Shown here piece by piece: positions 1-5,700 of a stretch of 5,700 nucleotides of DNA; the stretch's first letter is position 1, and each line of letters begins with the position of its first letter. Below the pieces are notes generated by a model, which worked only from the letters and a program-made list of their open reading frames with translations, had not been told where the DNA came from and ran no database searches. The stretch is from SURF-21 sp964462595 (GTDB lineage Bacteria; Actinomycetota; Geothermincolia; Geothermincolales; RBG-13-55-18), in NCBI GenBank assembly GCA_964462595.1, contig CAYWXM010000070.1, forward strand, positions 1-5,700. The letters run 5' to 3'. Made by a program: the position numbers and the translations under genes.

Positions 1-122
1 AGCCCAGAGAAGCAGAGCAAGAAGCAGTATATTTCAAGTAGATTTATTTATGAGTCAACGAATAGGCTTTCGAGTAGATTTATTATTGACGCAACGGGAT
101 AGGCGTGCTACGGAGGTACGGC
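1..122. other. AT-rich non-coding spacer downstream of the lipoprotein gene
   Basis: No credible coding frame is visible here. The stretch is clearly richer in A and T than the rest of the window and follows the stop codon of the leftward lipoprotein gene. Most of it is a two-copy tandem repeat, listed separately. I looked for a leftward rho-independent terminator (GC stem followed by a T run on the minus strand) and found none that convinces. Confidence 0.6.
32..104. repeat. Two-copy imperfect tandem direct repeat, unit 36-37 bp
   Basis: Copy A (32-67) and copy B (68-104) are directly adjacent. Both begin with TTTC, share the core AGTAGATTTATT, and end with CAACG then ATAGGC. In a hand alignment about 30 of 37 columns match, with one gap. 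The left half is nearly identical and the differences cluster in the middle and just before ATAGGC. There is no spacer between copies and no third copy visible on either side inside the window, so this is not a CRISPR array. It may be a local duplication, a fragment of a dispersed intergenic repeat or a pair of protein-binding sites; the sequence alone does not decide. Confidence 0.8.
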
Positions 123-1640
123 TTACTCGCCCAGCACCTCCAATTGCGTGGACCAATACTGGTTGATCACCAGGTCTGGCATCTCCTCCATGGTGTCGCA
201 ATTGCTGGCCGGTTGCTGCAGGACAATTTTTATTATCGTGGGCTCCGTTGCGGGTGGCACGAGCGGCACGTCTACGTTATCCTGCACCACGCAGCGCAGG
301 TGGTCCTGGTTGGCGAAGAAGAAGTCATGGAAGCTCTGCAATTCCTCATTGCTCAAGCCGGGGACGTAATCGGCCAGATCCGCCGCGGTTGGGTCCACGG
401 GCACCCAACCGTAGTTGGGAAGGTAGAACTCAGCCCAGAAATGGCCGGAGAAGTTGCCCTTGAAAAGCTGCCAACCGCCGGTGGCACGGGCCGGTATGCC
501 CACCGCCCGGCAAAGGGCGGAGAAATACATGCTTTGGGCACCGCAATCGCCGAAGCGGTGCTCGTGCACGTATACCGACTCCGGCTCCCCCCGCGGCCAC
601 AGGGCGGCGTGGGGCATGAAGCTGTAGGTGATATTGTCCAGGACATAGTCGTAGATCTTCTTAGCCGCCAGGTACGGGTTCACCTCGTTGCCGACCGCAT
701 CCATGGCTGCTGCCTCGATCTCGGGAGTGATGTTGATGTTCCCGGCTGGTGCTGTGTATTCCTGGTAAAGGGCGCTTGCTGTGTCGTACGTTCCCACCTG
801 CGCGGGATCGACATCGAAGCGCTGTTCGTAGTGGTCGAACTCGAACTGCACGCTCAGCTCGAGGTCCCCGGCCAACTCGTCCAGGGGAACCTCCATGTAC
901 ACCACCCCGATATCCCCGTCGATGGATGGAGGGTCAACCACGTAAATATCCGGGACGATGGAGGTCACCCTGACCGCCGGTTGGGGGCCGGTGATGACGG
1001 GGATGGGAAACCACATCTTCAGCAGCCCGCTCGCGGGGAGCTCATCTCTCGGGACGTCCAGGATATGGGTCCCCCTGTAGCTGGCTGGGTTGTTGAAAGG
1101 CTGCCAGGAGGGCCCGCGCGGCTCATCGATGATATCCATGAGCAGGTTGTAGCCGTGCTCGTACCCAGCGAGCATTTCGGGGTCCTGTTGAAACAGCTCC
1201 ACGTCGCGAAACTTTATGTTTGCTATCACATCCGAGAAGTACATGGGCTCGTCGTCTATTATCATGTGCTCCAGCTCGCCCGAAGCGATCCAGGACTCGC
1301 GTTCATCCTTCGGCACCTGTGGGAATGCCTCCGCAAGCCGGTCGCGGAGGTCGCTTTCAGTCAGTGGATAGGTGAGCCCGATTATGCTCATGTCCTGTAT
1401 GTGGTTCAGGCACTCGCGTGCACCCGCCTCGTCGCGCTCGGAATCGTAGGCTTTCCTGGCCTGCCCGTAGAGGTCGGTGGCCCGGGTGAAGTTTCCCATC
1501 TCCATCTCCGCCTGGGCTTGCTCCGCGAGGCCGGCCGCGGTGGAAGTATCCTGCGCGGAATTCCCGCTTCCGCATCCCGCGATCGCGAGCAGCATAAGGG
1601 CGATCACCACGGACAATACGACGGCTATTTTCCTGTTCAT
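123..1640 (-). CDS. Exported lipoprotein with TPR-like segment and transglutaminase-like domain
   Basis: A 505-residue protein. The N-terminus has a lysine/arginine start, a hydrophobic stretch and a lipobox I-A-G-C with the modifiable cysteine at residue 23, so it should be anchored on the outer face of the cytoplasmic membrane. Residues 35-80 look like a TPR-type helical pair. Residues 200-275 are beta-rich with the WFPIP-type strand often seen before bacterial transglutaminase cores. Residues 310-425 are the transglutaminase-like core: C366 in GDCGAQS, H400 in SGHFWAEF and D416 in VDPT form an intact Cys-His-Asp triad. Family members include peptidases, amidases and cross-linking enzymes, so the fold and catalytic competence are well supported but the substrate is unknown. 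About 80 residues after the core match nothing I recognise. The ATG is supported by GGAG seven bases upstream and by the signal sequence beginning immediately. It is divergent from the phosphoesterase gene. Confidence 0.92.
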   Translation of the reverse strand: MNRKIAVVLSVVIALMLLAIAGCGSGNSAQDTSTAAGLAEQAQAEMEMGNFTRATDLYGQARKAYDSERDEAGARECLNHIQDMSIIGLTYPLTESDLRDRLAEAFPQVPKDERESWIASGELEHMIIDDEPMYFSDVIANIKFRDVELFQQDPEMLAGYEHGYNLLMDIIDEPRGPSWQPFNNPASYRGTHILDVPRDELPASGLLKMWFPIPVITGPQPAVRVTSIVPDIYVVDPPSIDGDIGVVYMEVPLDELAGDLELSVQFEFDHYEQRFDVDPAQVGTYDTASALYQEYTAPAGNINITPEIEAAAMDAVGNEVNPYLAAKKIYDYVLDNITYSFMPHAALWPRGEPESVYVHEHRFGDCGAQSMYFSALCRAVGIPARATGGWQLFKGNFSGHFWAEFYLPNYGWVPVDPTAADLADYVPGLSNEELQSFHDFFFANQDHLRCVVQDNVDVPLVPPATEPTIIKIVLQQPASNCDTMEEMPDLVINQYWSTQLEVLGE

Positions 1641-1753
1641 TATTTATCTCCGTATCTCACGCCACGTTGCATAACAATCTTAATTCTTATCGGGCGCAGG
1701 CACTCACTCCTGAAATCAACTTTTTAAGGTCAGAGCTCGAGAGGGTGCGGTAG

Positions 1754-1759
1754 TATAAT
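1754..1759 (+). promoter_or_regulatory. Candidate -10 box (TATAAT) for the phosphoesterase gene
   Basis: A perfect TATAAT lies 48 bases before the start codon, which would give a transcript starting near 1766 and a leader of about 40 bases. The -35 region is poor: at 17-base spacing the hexamer is CAGAGC, and there is no TG extension before the -10. Either an activator assists, or this match is partly chance in an AT-rich spacer. Confidence 0.4.
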
Positions 1760-1792
1760 TAGATAACGTTTGAGGGAGTTGCCAGCAAAGCG

Positions 1793-1798
1793 AAGGAG
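1793..1798 (+). promoter_or_regulatory. Shine-Dalgarno AAGGAG that fixes the start at 1808
   Basis: AAGGAG lies nine bases before ATG 1808, an acceptable spacing. A competing ATG at 1801 is only two bases from the motif and opens a different frame without a protein-like translation. The 1808 frame leads straight into a signal peptide, so 1808 is the better start. Confidence 0.65.
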
Positions 1799-1807
1799 TG
1801 ATGAGGG

Positions 1808-4543
1808 ATGCGCTCTTGGGGGAGGGCGGGTTCCAGGCCTGCCGGAAGAATTTCAGGTTCGGTTTTCAGGCTTCTTTTCACGTTCTGCGTGCTGGCATTA
1901 CTGTTGGGGGGCCTGCCCGCGCTTCCCAATGCCGCGGCGCAGGCGCAGGAGTCAAACCCATCCGGCTCGCTTCCCGAAATAGCCAAGAGGATAAACCAGC
2001 TGATCTACCCCGCATTCGGCTATCCGGCCATCCAGGTGCGTGGATCCGAGTTGACGCTGGAGTGGGACTGGCGCAAGAGCGACCCGGCCTTGCCGCAGCC
2101 GGACCTGGCGCAGGTGGACGCCCCCGCCGATTGGGAGGTTTGGGCCACCACTTCGCTGGCGGCAAACGTGCAGAACTACGACAGCTCGGTGCCCGGCGAC
2201 CCCGAGGACCCGCCGGCTTCCTGGTACAGGTTCGCGGGCCCTTCCTACGGGACTTACGCCAACCCGGTGCACAGCGTGGTCAACACCCGCGCCCTGGCGG
2301 TGAAGGAAGTGAGCCGTGGGCCCAGCCTGCGCTGGCCCGAGGTCTTCGGTCAGGCCGGTTTCGAGGTGGATCACATCACCGTGGAGGTCCCCGCCGATAT
2401 CCCCCTGGATCTATACGACCTGCACGTGCGCTGCGTATCCGCGGCCGCCATCCCCGCGTTCCGCATCGAGGACTCACAACCCCACGCCCTGCAGGTCACA
2501 GGCGAATACGGCGGCGACATCGATATCGTCCAGATCACCGACACCCACGTTTACGGGCCTGAGACGAAGAACGGGCTCAACCTGGACTACAATTCCTTCG
2601 AGCTGCGCGAGCCCAGGCCGGGAACCCCCGACCGCATCGACCTCTCCTTCGTGGGTTATCCAGGATTTCCCATGGATCAGGACGGGGACGGCAAGAGCAA
2701 CGAGGGGGCCGTCTACCTTCAGGAGGAGCTGCAGGCCATCAACCTCATCGACCCCGATTTCGTGGTCTTCAGCGGCGACGCTGTCTTCGCACAGAAGAAC
2801 TTCAGTACCTACCCCAAGGACACCTGGATCCGGGGCGACGTCAACGGGGAGCTGGGCACCGAGTACCGGTTCGAGTACACCTGGTGGTACGACGAATTGC
2901 TGGCACTTAACGTGCCCGTATTCTGCGTTCCCGGCAACCACGATTGCTACTGCTGGGACGGGCATGCCGTCGCTCACGACGACGGGCAGGAGATATGGCA
3001 GGACCTCTTCGGCCCCCTCTACTTCTCATGGGATTACGGGGATGCCTCCTTCCTGGCTCTTAACAGCATGGACTGGGATAAAATGGATGCCGATGGCCCC
3101 GAGCCGTTCGAGTCCGAAGACGTGAATCCACTTGTGTGGGGTATAGCAACCAGCTTCTATCCGGAAATGGCGCTGGACTACGACGACCGTAACGGTTTCC
3201 TGGTCGATCTGAGAAACTTTTTCATCCCCTTAAAGGTCATCTTCCCCCACAAGTGGCAGGGCCAGGTCAGGGGAGGCGGCGATACCTGGGATTGGGAGCC
3301 CTGGCCCTGGGGACCCGACCCCGGGGGAGACGGCTTCACCGGCCAGCTCGCCTGGGTAGAAGGAGAACTGGAGAGGGCTGAATCCGCCGGTAAGCCGGTC
3401 GAGGGGGCGTTCATCCATCACGATCCCCTCAAGCCGGGGGGCATGCCACCCGAATCGTACGACAACACGGACCAGTTCGGTATTCTGCCCATGGCGGCGG
3501 GGGAGGGGGAGGGTACGCAGGCCTTGCTCTACCTGCTGCGCAAATACGAGGTGGATTTCGTGGCCTCCGGGCACCTGCACAGCGACGCCATCAACGCGGT
3601 AGACTGGGCGCCCTACGGGGACCCCGGCGGCCAGCTCGTCTCCATCAACACCTGCGCCTCGGAACCCCCGGTAGATGGAAAGTCGCTGCTGGTGGACAGG
3701 ACCTCCGAGGACTACGGAGGCTACCGCCTTATAACCATGGAGGATGGAAGCCTCGCTGGTTGGGGATTTGCAGGTGCCGCGGGCGACCCCGACAGTAAGT
3801 GGTCCATCCCCGGGTGGTCCGGCCTGCAGGTGGGGGCGGGAGAGGTGAACGATTACTCTAAATACCGCACCAACCGCCCGGTGCTGCAGTGGATGGAACA
3901 GGATGGGAGCGCGAATCCCGCTTACCAGCGCCCGGCTATCATCGAAGGGGAAGGCGCCTTCAGCCAGCCGCTTCCCCTGAACGAGACAGGACCCTACACC
4001 GACGTCACCTGCAAGGTGAAAAACACGCTCGCCCAGCCCGGAGCCGTGCTCGATCTCGCGGGCTGCCGCATAGAATTCCCCATGCAGAAGCTGGGCGGAG
4101 GCCAGTATTACGCGGTGCAGAACGGCACCGTACTGGAGCAGTACGATACCGATTCCGGCGAGCGCATGGTGGTGGTGCTGGCGGACGTGGCGGGCGGGAC
4201 CGTCCTGCCGGTGAGGGTATACGCTGCCGGGACCGATGCGGTTAAACCGGTCATCGACGAAGCGAAGATAAACGGGGGGGCAGGAATAACGGACAGCCTG
4301 GACGTGATGCTGTCGCTGCGTGCCCACGATGACGCCGCGGGCCTCATGTCCTTCCGGGTATCCGGCTCGAGAGACTTCGCCGGGGCGCCGTGGCTGCCCT
4401 GCGGTGACGGCGAAACCATCGCCATGCCCTGGAAGCTCGCGGACGGACCCGCAGGTGTGCGCCGGGTCTTCGTGCAGTTCCGCGACGCCGCCATGCCCGC
4501 CAACATCGTGACTCGCAGGCTGGCCATCCGCTACCGCCCCTGA
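1808..4543 (+). CDS. Large secreted calcineurin-type metallophosphoesterase, multidomain
   Basis: A 911-residue exported protein. Residues 1-45 form a signal peptide with an arginine-rich n-region, a hydrophobic core (about 20-40) and an AAAQA-like cleavage zone; no lipobox is seen. Residues 55-235 are a beta-rich N-terminal domain. The phosphoesterase domain follows, with D245-x-H247, G323-D324, G376-N-H-D379, H537/H538, and G588-H-L-H591: the full metal-binding set of the calcineurin-like superfamily, so it should be an active two-metal hydrolase of a phosphoester (nucleotide, lipid head group or other; not predictable). Between the first two motifs is a long insertion with a DxDxDG calcium-loop-like segment at 290-299, and residues 480-510 are rich in Trp, Gly and Pro. 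Residues 685-810 are beta-rich. Residues 828-911 resemble the Ig-like modules of bacterial surface proteins that end in VQFRDAA. No LPXTG or membrane anchor is visible at the C-terminus, so it is probably released or loosely wall-bound. Confidence 0.92.
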   Translation: MRSWGRAGSRPAGRISGSVFRLLFTFCVLALLLGGLPALPNAAAQAQESNPSGSLPEIAKRINQLIYPAFGYPAIQVRGSELTLEWDWRKSDPALPQPDLAQVDAPADWEVWATTSLAANVQNYDSSVPGDPEDPPASWYRFAGPSYGTYANPVHSVVNTRALAVKEVSRGPSLRWPEVFGQAGFEVDHITVEVPADIPLDLYDLHVRCVSAAAIPAFRIEDSQPHALQVTGEYGGDIDIVQITDTHVYGPETKNGLNLDYNSFELREPRPGTPDRIDLSFVGYPGFPMDQDGDGKSNEGAVYLQEELQAINLIDPDFVVFSGDAVFAQKNFSTYPKDTWIRGDVNGELGTEYRFEYTWWYDELLALNVPVFCVPGNHDCYCWDGHAVAHDDGQEIWQDLFGPLYFSWDYGDASFLALNSMDWDKMDADGPEPFESEDVNPLVWGIATSFYPEMALDYDDRNGFLVDLRNFFIPLKVIFPHKWQGQVRGGGDTWDWEPWPWGPDPGGDGFTGQLAWVEGELERAESAGKPVEGAFIHHDPLKPGGMPPESYDNTDQFGILPMAAGEGEGTQALLYLLRKYEVDFVASGHLHSDAINAVDWAPYGDPGGQLVSINTCASEPPVDGKSLLVDRTSEDYGGYRLITMEDGSLAGWGFAGAAGDPDSKWSIPGWSGLQVGAGEVNDYSKYRTNRPVLQWMEQDGSANPAYQRPAIIEGEGAFSQPLPLNETGPYTDVTCKVKNTLAQPGAVLDLAGCRIEFPMQKLGGGQYYAVQNGTVLEQYDTDSGERMVVVLADVAGGTVLPVRVYAAGTDAVKPVIDEAKINGGAGITDSLDVMLSLRAHDDAAGLMSFRVSGSRDFAGAPWLPCGDGETIAMPWKLADGPAGVRRVFVQFRDAAMPANIVTRRLAIRYRP

Positions 4544-4573
4544 TATCAGGCCGATTTCCGGGCGTGACCCCTC

Positions 4574-4590
4574 GGCCGCACCGGCCTTTT
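4574..4590 (+). terminator. Candidate rho-independent terminator of the phosphoesterase gene
   Basis: A perfect 5-bp GC-only stem, GGCCG/CGGCC, with a three-base CAC loop is followed at once by TTTT. It lies about 30 bases after the phosphoesterase stop codon. The short T run and small stem make it modest. On the opposite strand there is no T run after the stem, so it would serve only the rightward transcript; the convergent crotonase gene ends one base beyond it. Confidence 0.5.
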
Positions 4591-4591
4591 G

Positions 4592-5407
4592 TCAGTCCAG
4601 GTCGGGGAGGTCGCCGGGCACCTTCCCCGCCCATTCCGGCTTGCGCTTCTGCATGAAGGACATTATCCCCTCCACCACGTCCGGCTGGGTCATGACCCAG
4701 TCCAGGTAGCGGTGGTTGGTCTTCTCGGCCTCCTCGACGTCGGTCTCGGCGAGGAAGTCGTAGAGCATCTTCTTGGTCAGGGCGACGCTTACCGGCGAGC
4801 AGTTCTCGGCGATATCCCTGGCCAGCTCCAGCGCCGTCGGCATCAGCTCATCGTCCGGGACCACCCTGCTCACCAGGCCGAAATCCAGGGCCTCCTGCGA
4901 GGTGAGAGCGCGCCCGGTGTACATGAACTCGGCCGCGCGGCTGATGCCGATGATGCGAGGCAGCAGCCAGGGGCAGGCCAGCTCGGGGAGTAACCCGCGC
5001 CGCACGAAGGCCAGGTTGAGTTTGGCGCTCTCCGCCGCGATGCGGATATCGAAGGGCAGGGTCATGGTAACCCCGACCCCCACCGCCGCGCCGTTGTAGG
5101 CCACGATGACCGGCTTGTTGAGCGAGAAGAGGAGCTTCACCGTGCTGGCCTTCTCCTCCAGCAGGTCCTGCGGGACGGTGTCGGTCGCGGCCGTAGCGCC
5201 GCTGGACATGTCGATGCCGGCGCAGAAAGCGCGCCCCGCGCCGGTGAGGATGATGGCCCGCACCTCGGGGTCGCCGTCCACTTCCTGCAGGGCGGCGATC
5301 AGCTCGTCCTGCATGCTCAAGGTCAGGGCATTGAGGTGATCGGGCCGGTTCAGGGTCACGATAGCCACGTAGCCGTCCTTCTCTACGAGTATGTCTTTGC
5401 TTTCCAT
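4592..5407 (-). CDS. Crotonase-family protein (enoyl-CoA hydratase/isomerase)
   Basis: A 271-residue, full-length crotonase-fold protein, expected to be a cytoplasmic enzyme acting on a CoA thioester. Landmarks: VTLNRPDHLNAL near residues 17-28, the oxyanion-hole segment FCAGIDMS at 61-68, the second oxyanion segment NGAAVGVG at 105-112, MTLPFDIRIA at 115-124, then the RRGLLPE segment ending at E142 and the YTGRALTSQEAL segment at 163-174. Aligned by eye to rat mitochondrial enoyl-CoA hydratase, the two catalytic glutamates (E144, E164) fall at T114 and F134, so classical hydration is unlikely. E142 lies where delta3,delta2-enoyl-CoA isomerases carry their catalytic glutamate. The family call is secure; the reaction is not, and isomerase or another crotonase activity is my preference. 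The ATG is preceded by GAGGAG and GGGAG, both plausible Shine-Dalgarno sequences. It converges on the phosphoesterase gene with a 48-base gap. Confidence 0.9.
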   Translation of the reverse strand: MESKDILVEKDGYVAIVTLNRPDHLNALTLSMQDELIAALQEVDGDPEVRAIILTGAGRAFCAGIDMSSGATAATDTVPQDLLEEKASTVKLLFSLNKPVIVAYNGAAVGVGVTMTLPFDIRIAAESAKLNLAFVRRGLLPELACPWLLPRIIGISRAAEFMYTGRALTSQEALDFGLVSRVVPDDELMPTALELARDIAENCSPVSVALTKKMLYDFLAETDVEEAEKTNHRYLDWVMTQPDVVEGIMSFMQKRKPEWAGKVPGDLPDLD

Positions 5408-5638
5408 TGCTCCTCACTCCCTAACTTGTCTGTCGCGCCTCTCCCGTACAGGAGGGGCGAGAGAACCTTATCGCCGATTGTCCGCTGTAAAGCTTATCAT
5501 CATACCGAGGGTAAGGAGAAACAGCCCGGTATAACGGGCGATTAAGCGGATCGAGGGGAGTAAAACTTACTTGAGGTAAAGGCCGGCTTCACGGACACCC
5601 ACCCGATCAGGTAGGCAAATCAGAACCCCATGTACGGG
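5408..5638. promoter_or_regulatory. Intergenic leader/promoter region upstream of the crotonase gene
   Basis: No coding frame is convincing in these 231 bases, so the crotonase gene probably has its own promoter here. On the minus strand a TATGAT at 5499-5504 could be a -10 box, but no good -35 stands at normal spacing. Small dyads are present: 5436-5459 (CGCCTCTCC / GGAGGGGCG, one non-Watson-Crick pair, six-base loop), 5524-5539 (GCCCG / CGGGC around GTATAA) and 5559-5571 (AGTAA / TTACT around AAC). Any of these might be an operator or leader hairpin, but none is strong enough to name a regulator. Confidence 0.4.
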
Positions 5639-5640
5639 TT
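5624..5640 (-). terminator. Weak hairpin at the end of the upstream leftward gene
   Basis: AACCC and GGGTT form a 5-bp stem with a seven-base loop, overlapping the stop codon of the partial leftward gene. On the minus strand it is followed by CTGATTTG rather than a proper T run, so it is only a weak terminator candidate. Confidence 0.22.
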
Positions 5641-5700
5641 AGAGGCTGCCCAACACTTCGCGGGCGAAGTCGCGGGCGCGCTGCAGGCGCGTCTCGTCGG
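5639..5700 (-). CDS. C-terminal end of a leftward gene, product unknown (partial)
   Basis: Reading leftward from the window edge gives 20 complete codons, ending DETRLQRARDFAREVLGSL and a TAA stop at 5639-5641. The segment is helical, amphipathic and rich in Arg, Ala and Leu, with strong G/C preference in third positions, as in the neighbouring genes. It looks like the final helix of a cytoplasmic protein. Too little is present to name a family. It runs in the same direction as the crotonase gene, but the 231-base gap argues against a tight operon. Confidence 0.55.
   Translation of the reverse strand, partial: DETRLQRARDFAREVLGSL

Larger units (their letters stand above)
1641..1807. promoter_or_regulatory. 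Divergent intergenic region between lipoprotein and phosphoesterase genes
   Basis: This 167-base region must hold the start signals for both divergent genes. It is AT-rich relative to the coding DNA. The leftward gene has a Shine-Dalgarno GGAG at 1648-1651, seven bases from its ATG. The rightward gene has a consensus -10 box and a strong Shine-Dalgarno, listed separately. For the leftward gene I could not identify a convincing -35/-10 pair: a TTGATT-like hexamer lies at 1714-1719 on the minus strand but has no good -10 at normal spacing. No clear operator palindrome was seen. Confidence 0.5.

Noticed and set aside
32..104. CRISPR array
   Set aside because: There are only two units, placed directly next to each other without spacers, and no cas gene is in the window.
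105..1727. A 540-codon open frame on the plus strand opposite the lipoprotein gene
   Set aside because: It lies antisense to a gene with a lipobox and an intact catalytic triad. Its translation is rich in His, Val, Gly and Arg without a recognisable motif, as expected when GC-biased third positions suppress stops on the opposite strand.
1801..1803. Alternative ATG start for the rightward gene
   Set aside because: It is in a different frame from the phosphoesterase and only two bases after AAGGAG; its frame gives no protein-like sequence.
1826..1849. A T-arm-like stem-loop (GCGGG, TTCCAGG, CCTGC), suggesting a tRNA or tRNA remnant
   Set aside because: The T-loop purine position is C, and the following CGGAAGA has no matching acceptor strand about 70 bases upstream; no D-arm or anticodon arm is visible. 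The segment encodes the n-region of the phosphoesterase signal peptide.
1808..1900. Twin-arginine (Tat) signal on the phosphoesterase
   Set aside because: Arginines are present in the n-region but no consecutive RR with the S/T-RR-x-F-L-K pattern is found, so general (Sec) export is the better call.
3230..4327. A 365-codon open frame on the minus strand inside the phosphoesterase gene
   Set aside because: The opposite strand carries clear metallophosphoesterase motifs through this stretch; the antisense translation shows no domain and is a codon-bias shadow.
4848..5417. A 189-codon minus-strand frame starting just upstream of the crotonase ATG
   Set aside because: It overlaps the crotonase coding region in another frame and its Arg/Gly/His-rich translation is typical of an out-of-frame shadow.

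Overview
The window is moderately GC-rich bacterial DNA with a conventional gene layout: three complete protein genes, the tail of a fourth, and short AT-rich spacers. The lipoprotein signal, the long secretory signal peptide, the GC-biased third codon positions and the crotonase subtype fit a high-GC bacterium, possibly an actinobacterium or a related uncultured lineage. This assignment is inference; no marker gene here settles the taxonomy.

Layout from left to right. Positions 1-122 are a non-coding AT-rich spacer holding two adjacent, imperfect copies of a 36-37 base unit. Positions 123-1640 (minus strand) encode an exported lipoprotein with a TPR-like helical segment and a transglutaminase-like (papain-fold) domain whose Cys-His-Asp triad is intact. 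Positions 1641-1807 are a divergent intergenic region with a good -10 box and Shine-Dalgarno for the rightward gene. Positions 1808-4543 (plus strand) encode a 911-residue secreted metallophosphoesterase with all recognisable calcineurin-type metal motifs, an N-terminal beta domain, a long insertion, and C-terminal beta/Ig-like domains. A compact hairpin followed by TTTT (4574-4590) probably ends its transcript, just before the convergent gene. Positions 4592-5407 (minus strand) encode a crotonase-fold protein that lacks both classical hydratase glutamates and keeps an isomerase-position glutamate. Positions 5408-5638 are a non-coding spacer with short hairpins. Positions 5639-5700 are the C-terminal end of another leftward gene.

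The lipoprotein and the phosphoesterase are both predicted to act outside the cytoplasmic membrane and are divergently transcribed from one 167-base region, so they could be co-regulated, but nothing shows that they share a pathway. The crotonase is cytoplasmic acyl-CoA metabolism and looks unrelated to them. I see no CRISPR array, transposase, phage gene, RNA gene or defence system. The points most worth a second look are the tandem repeat, the phosphoesterase architecture and the crotonase active site; none amounts to a demonstrated new system.
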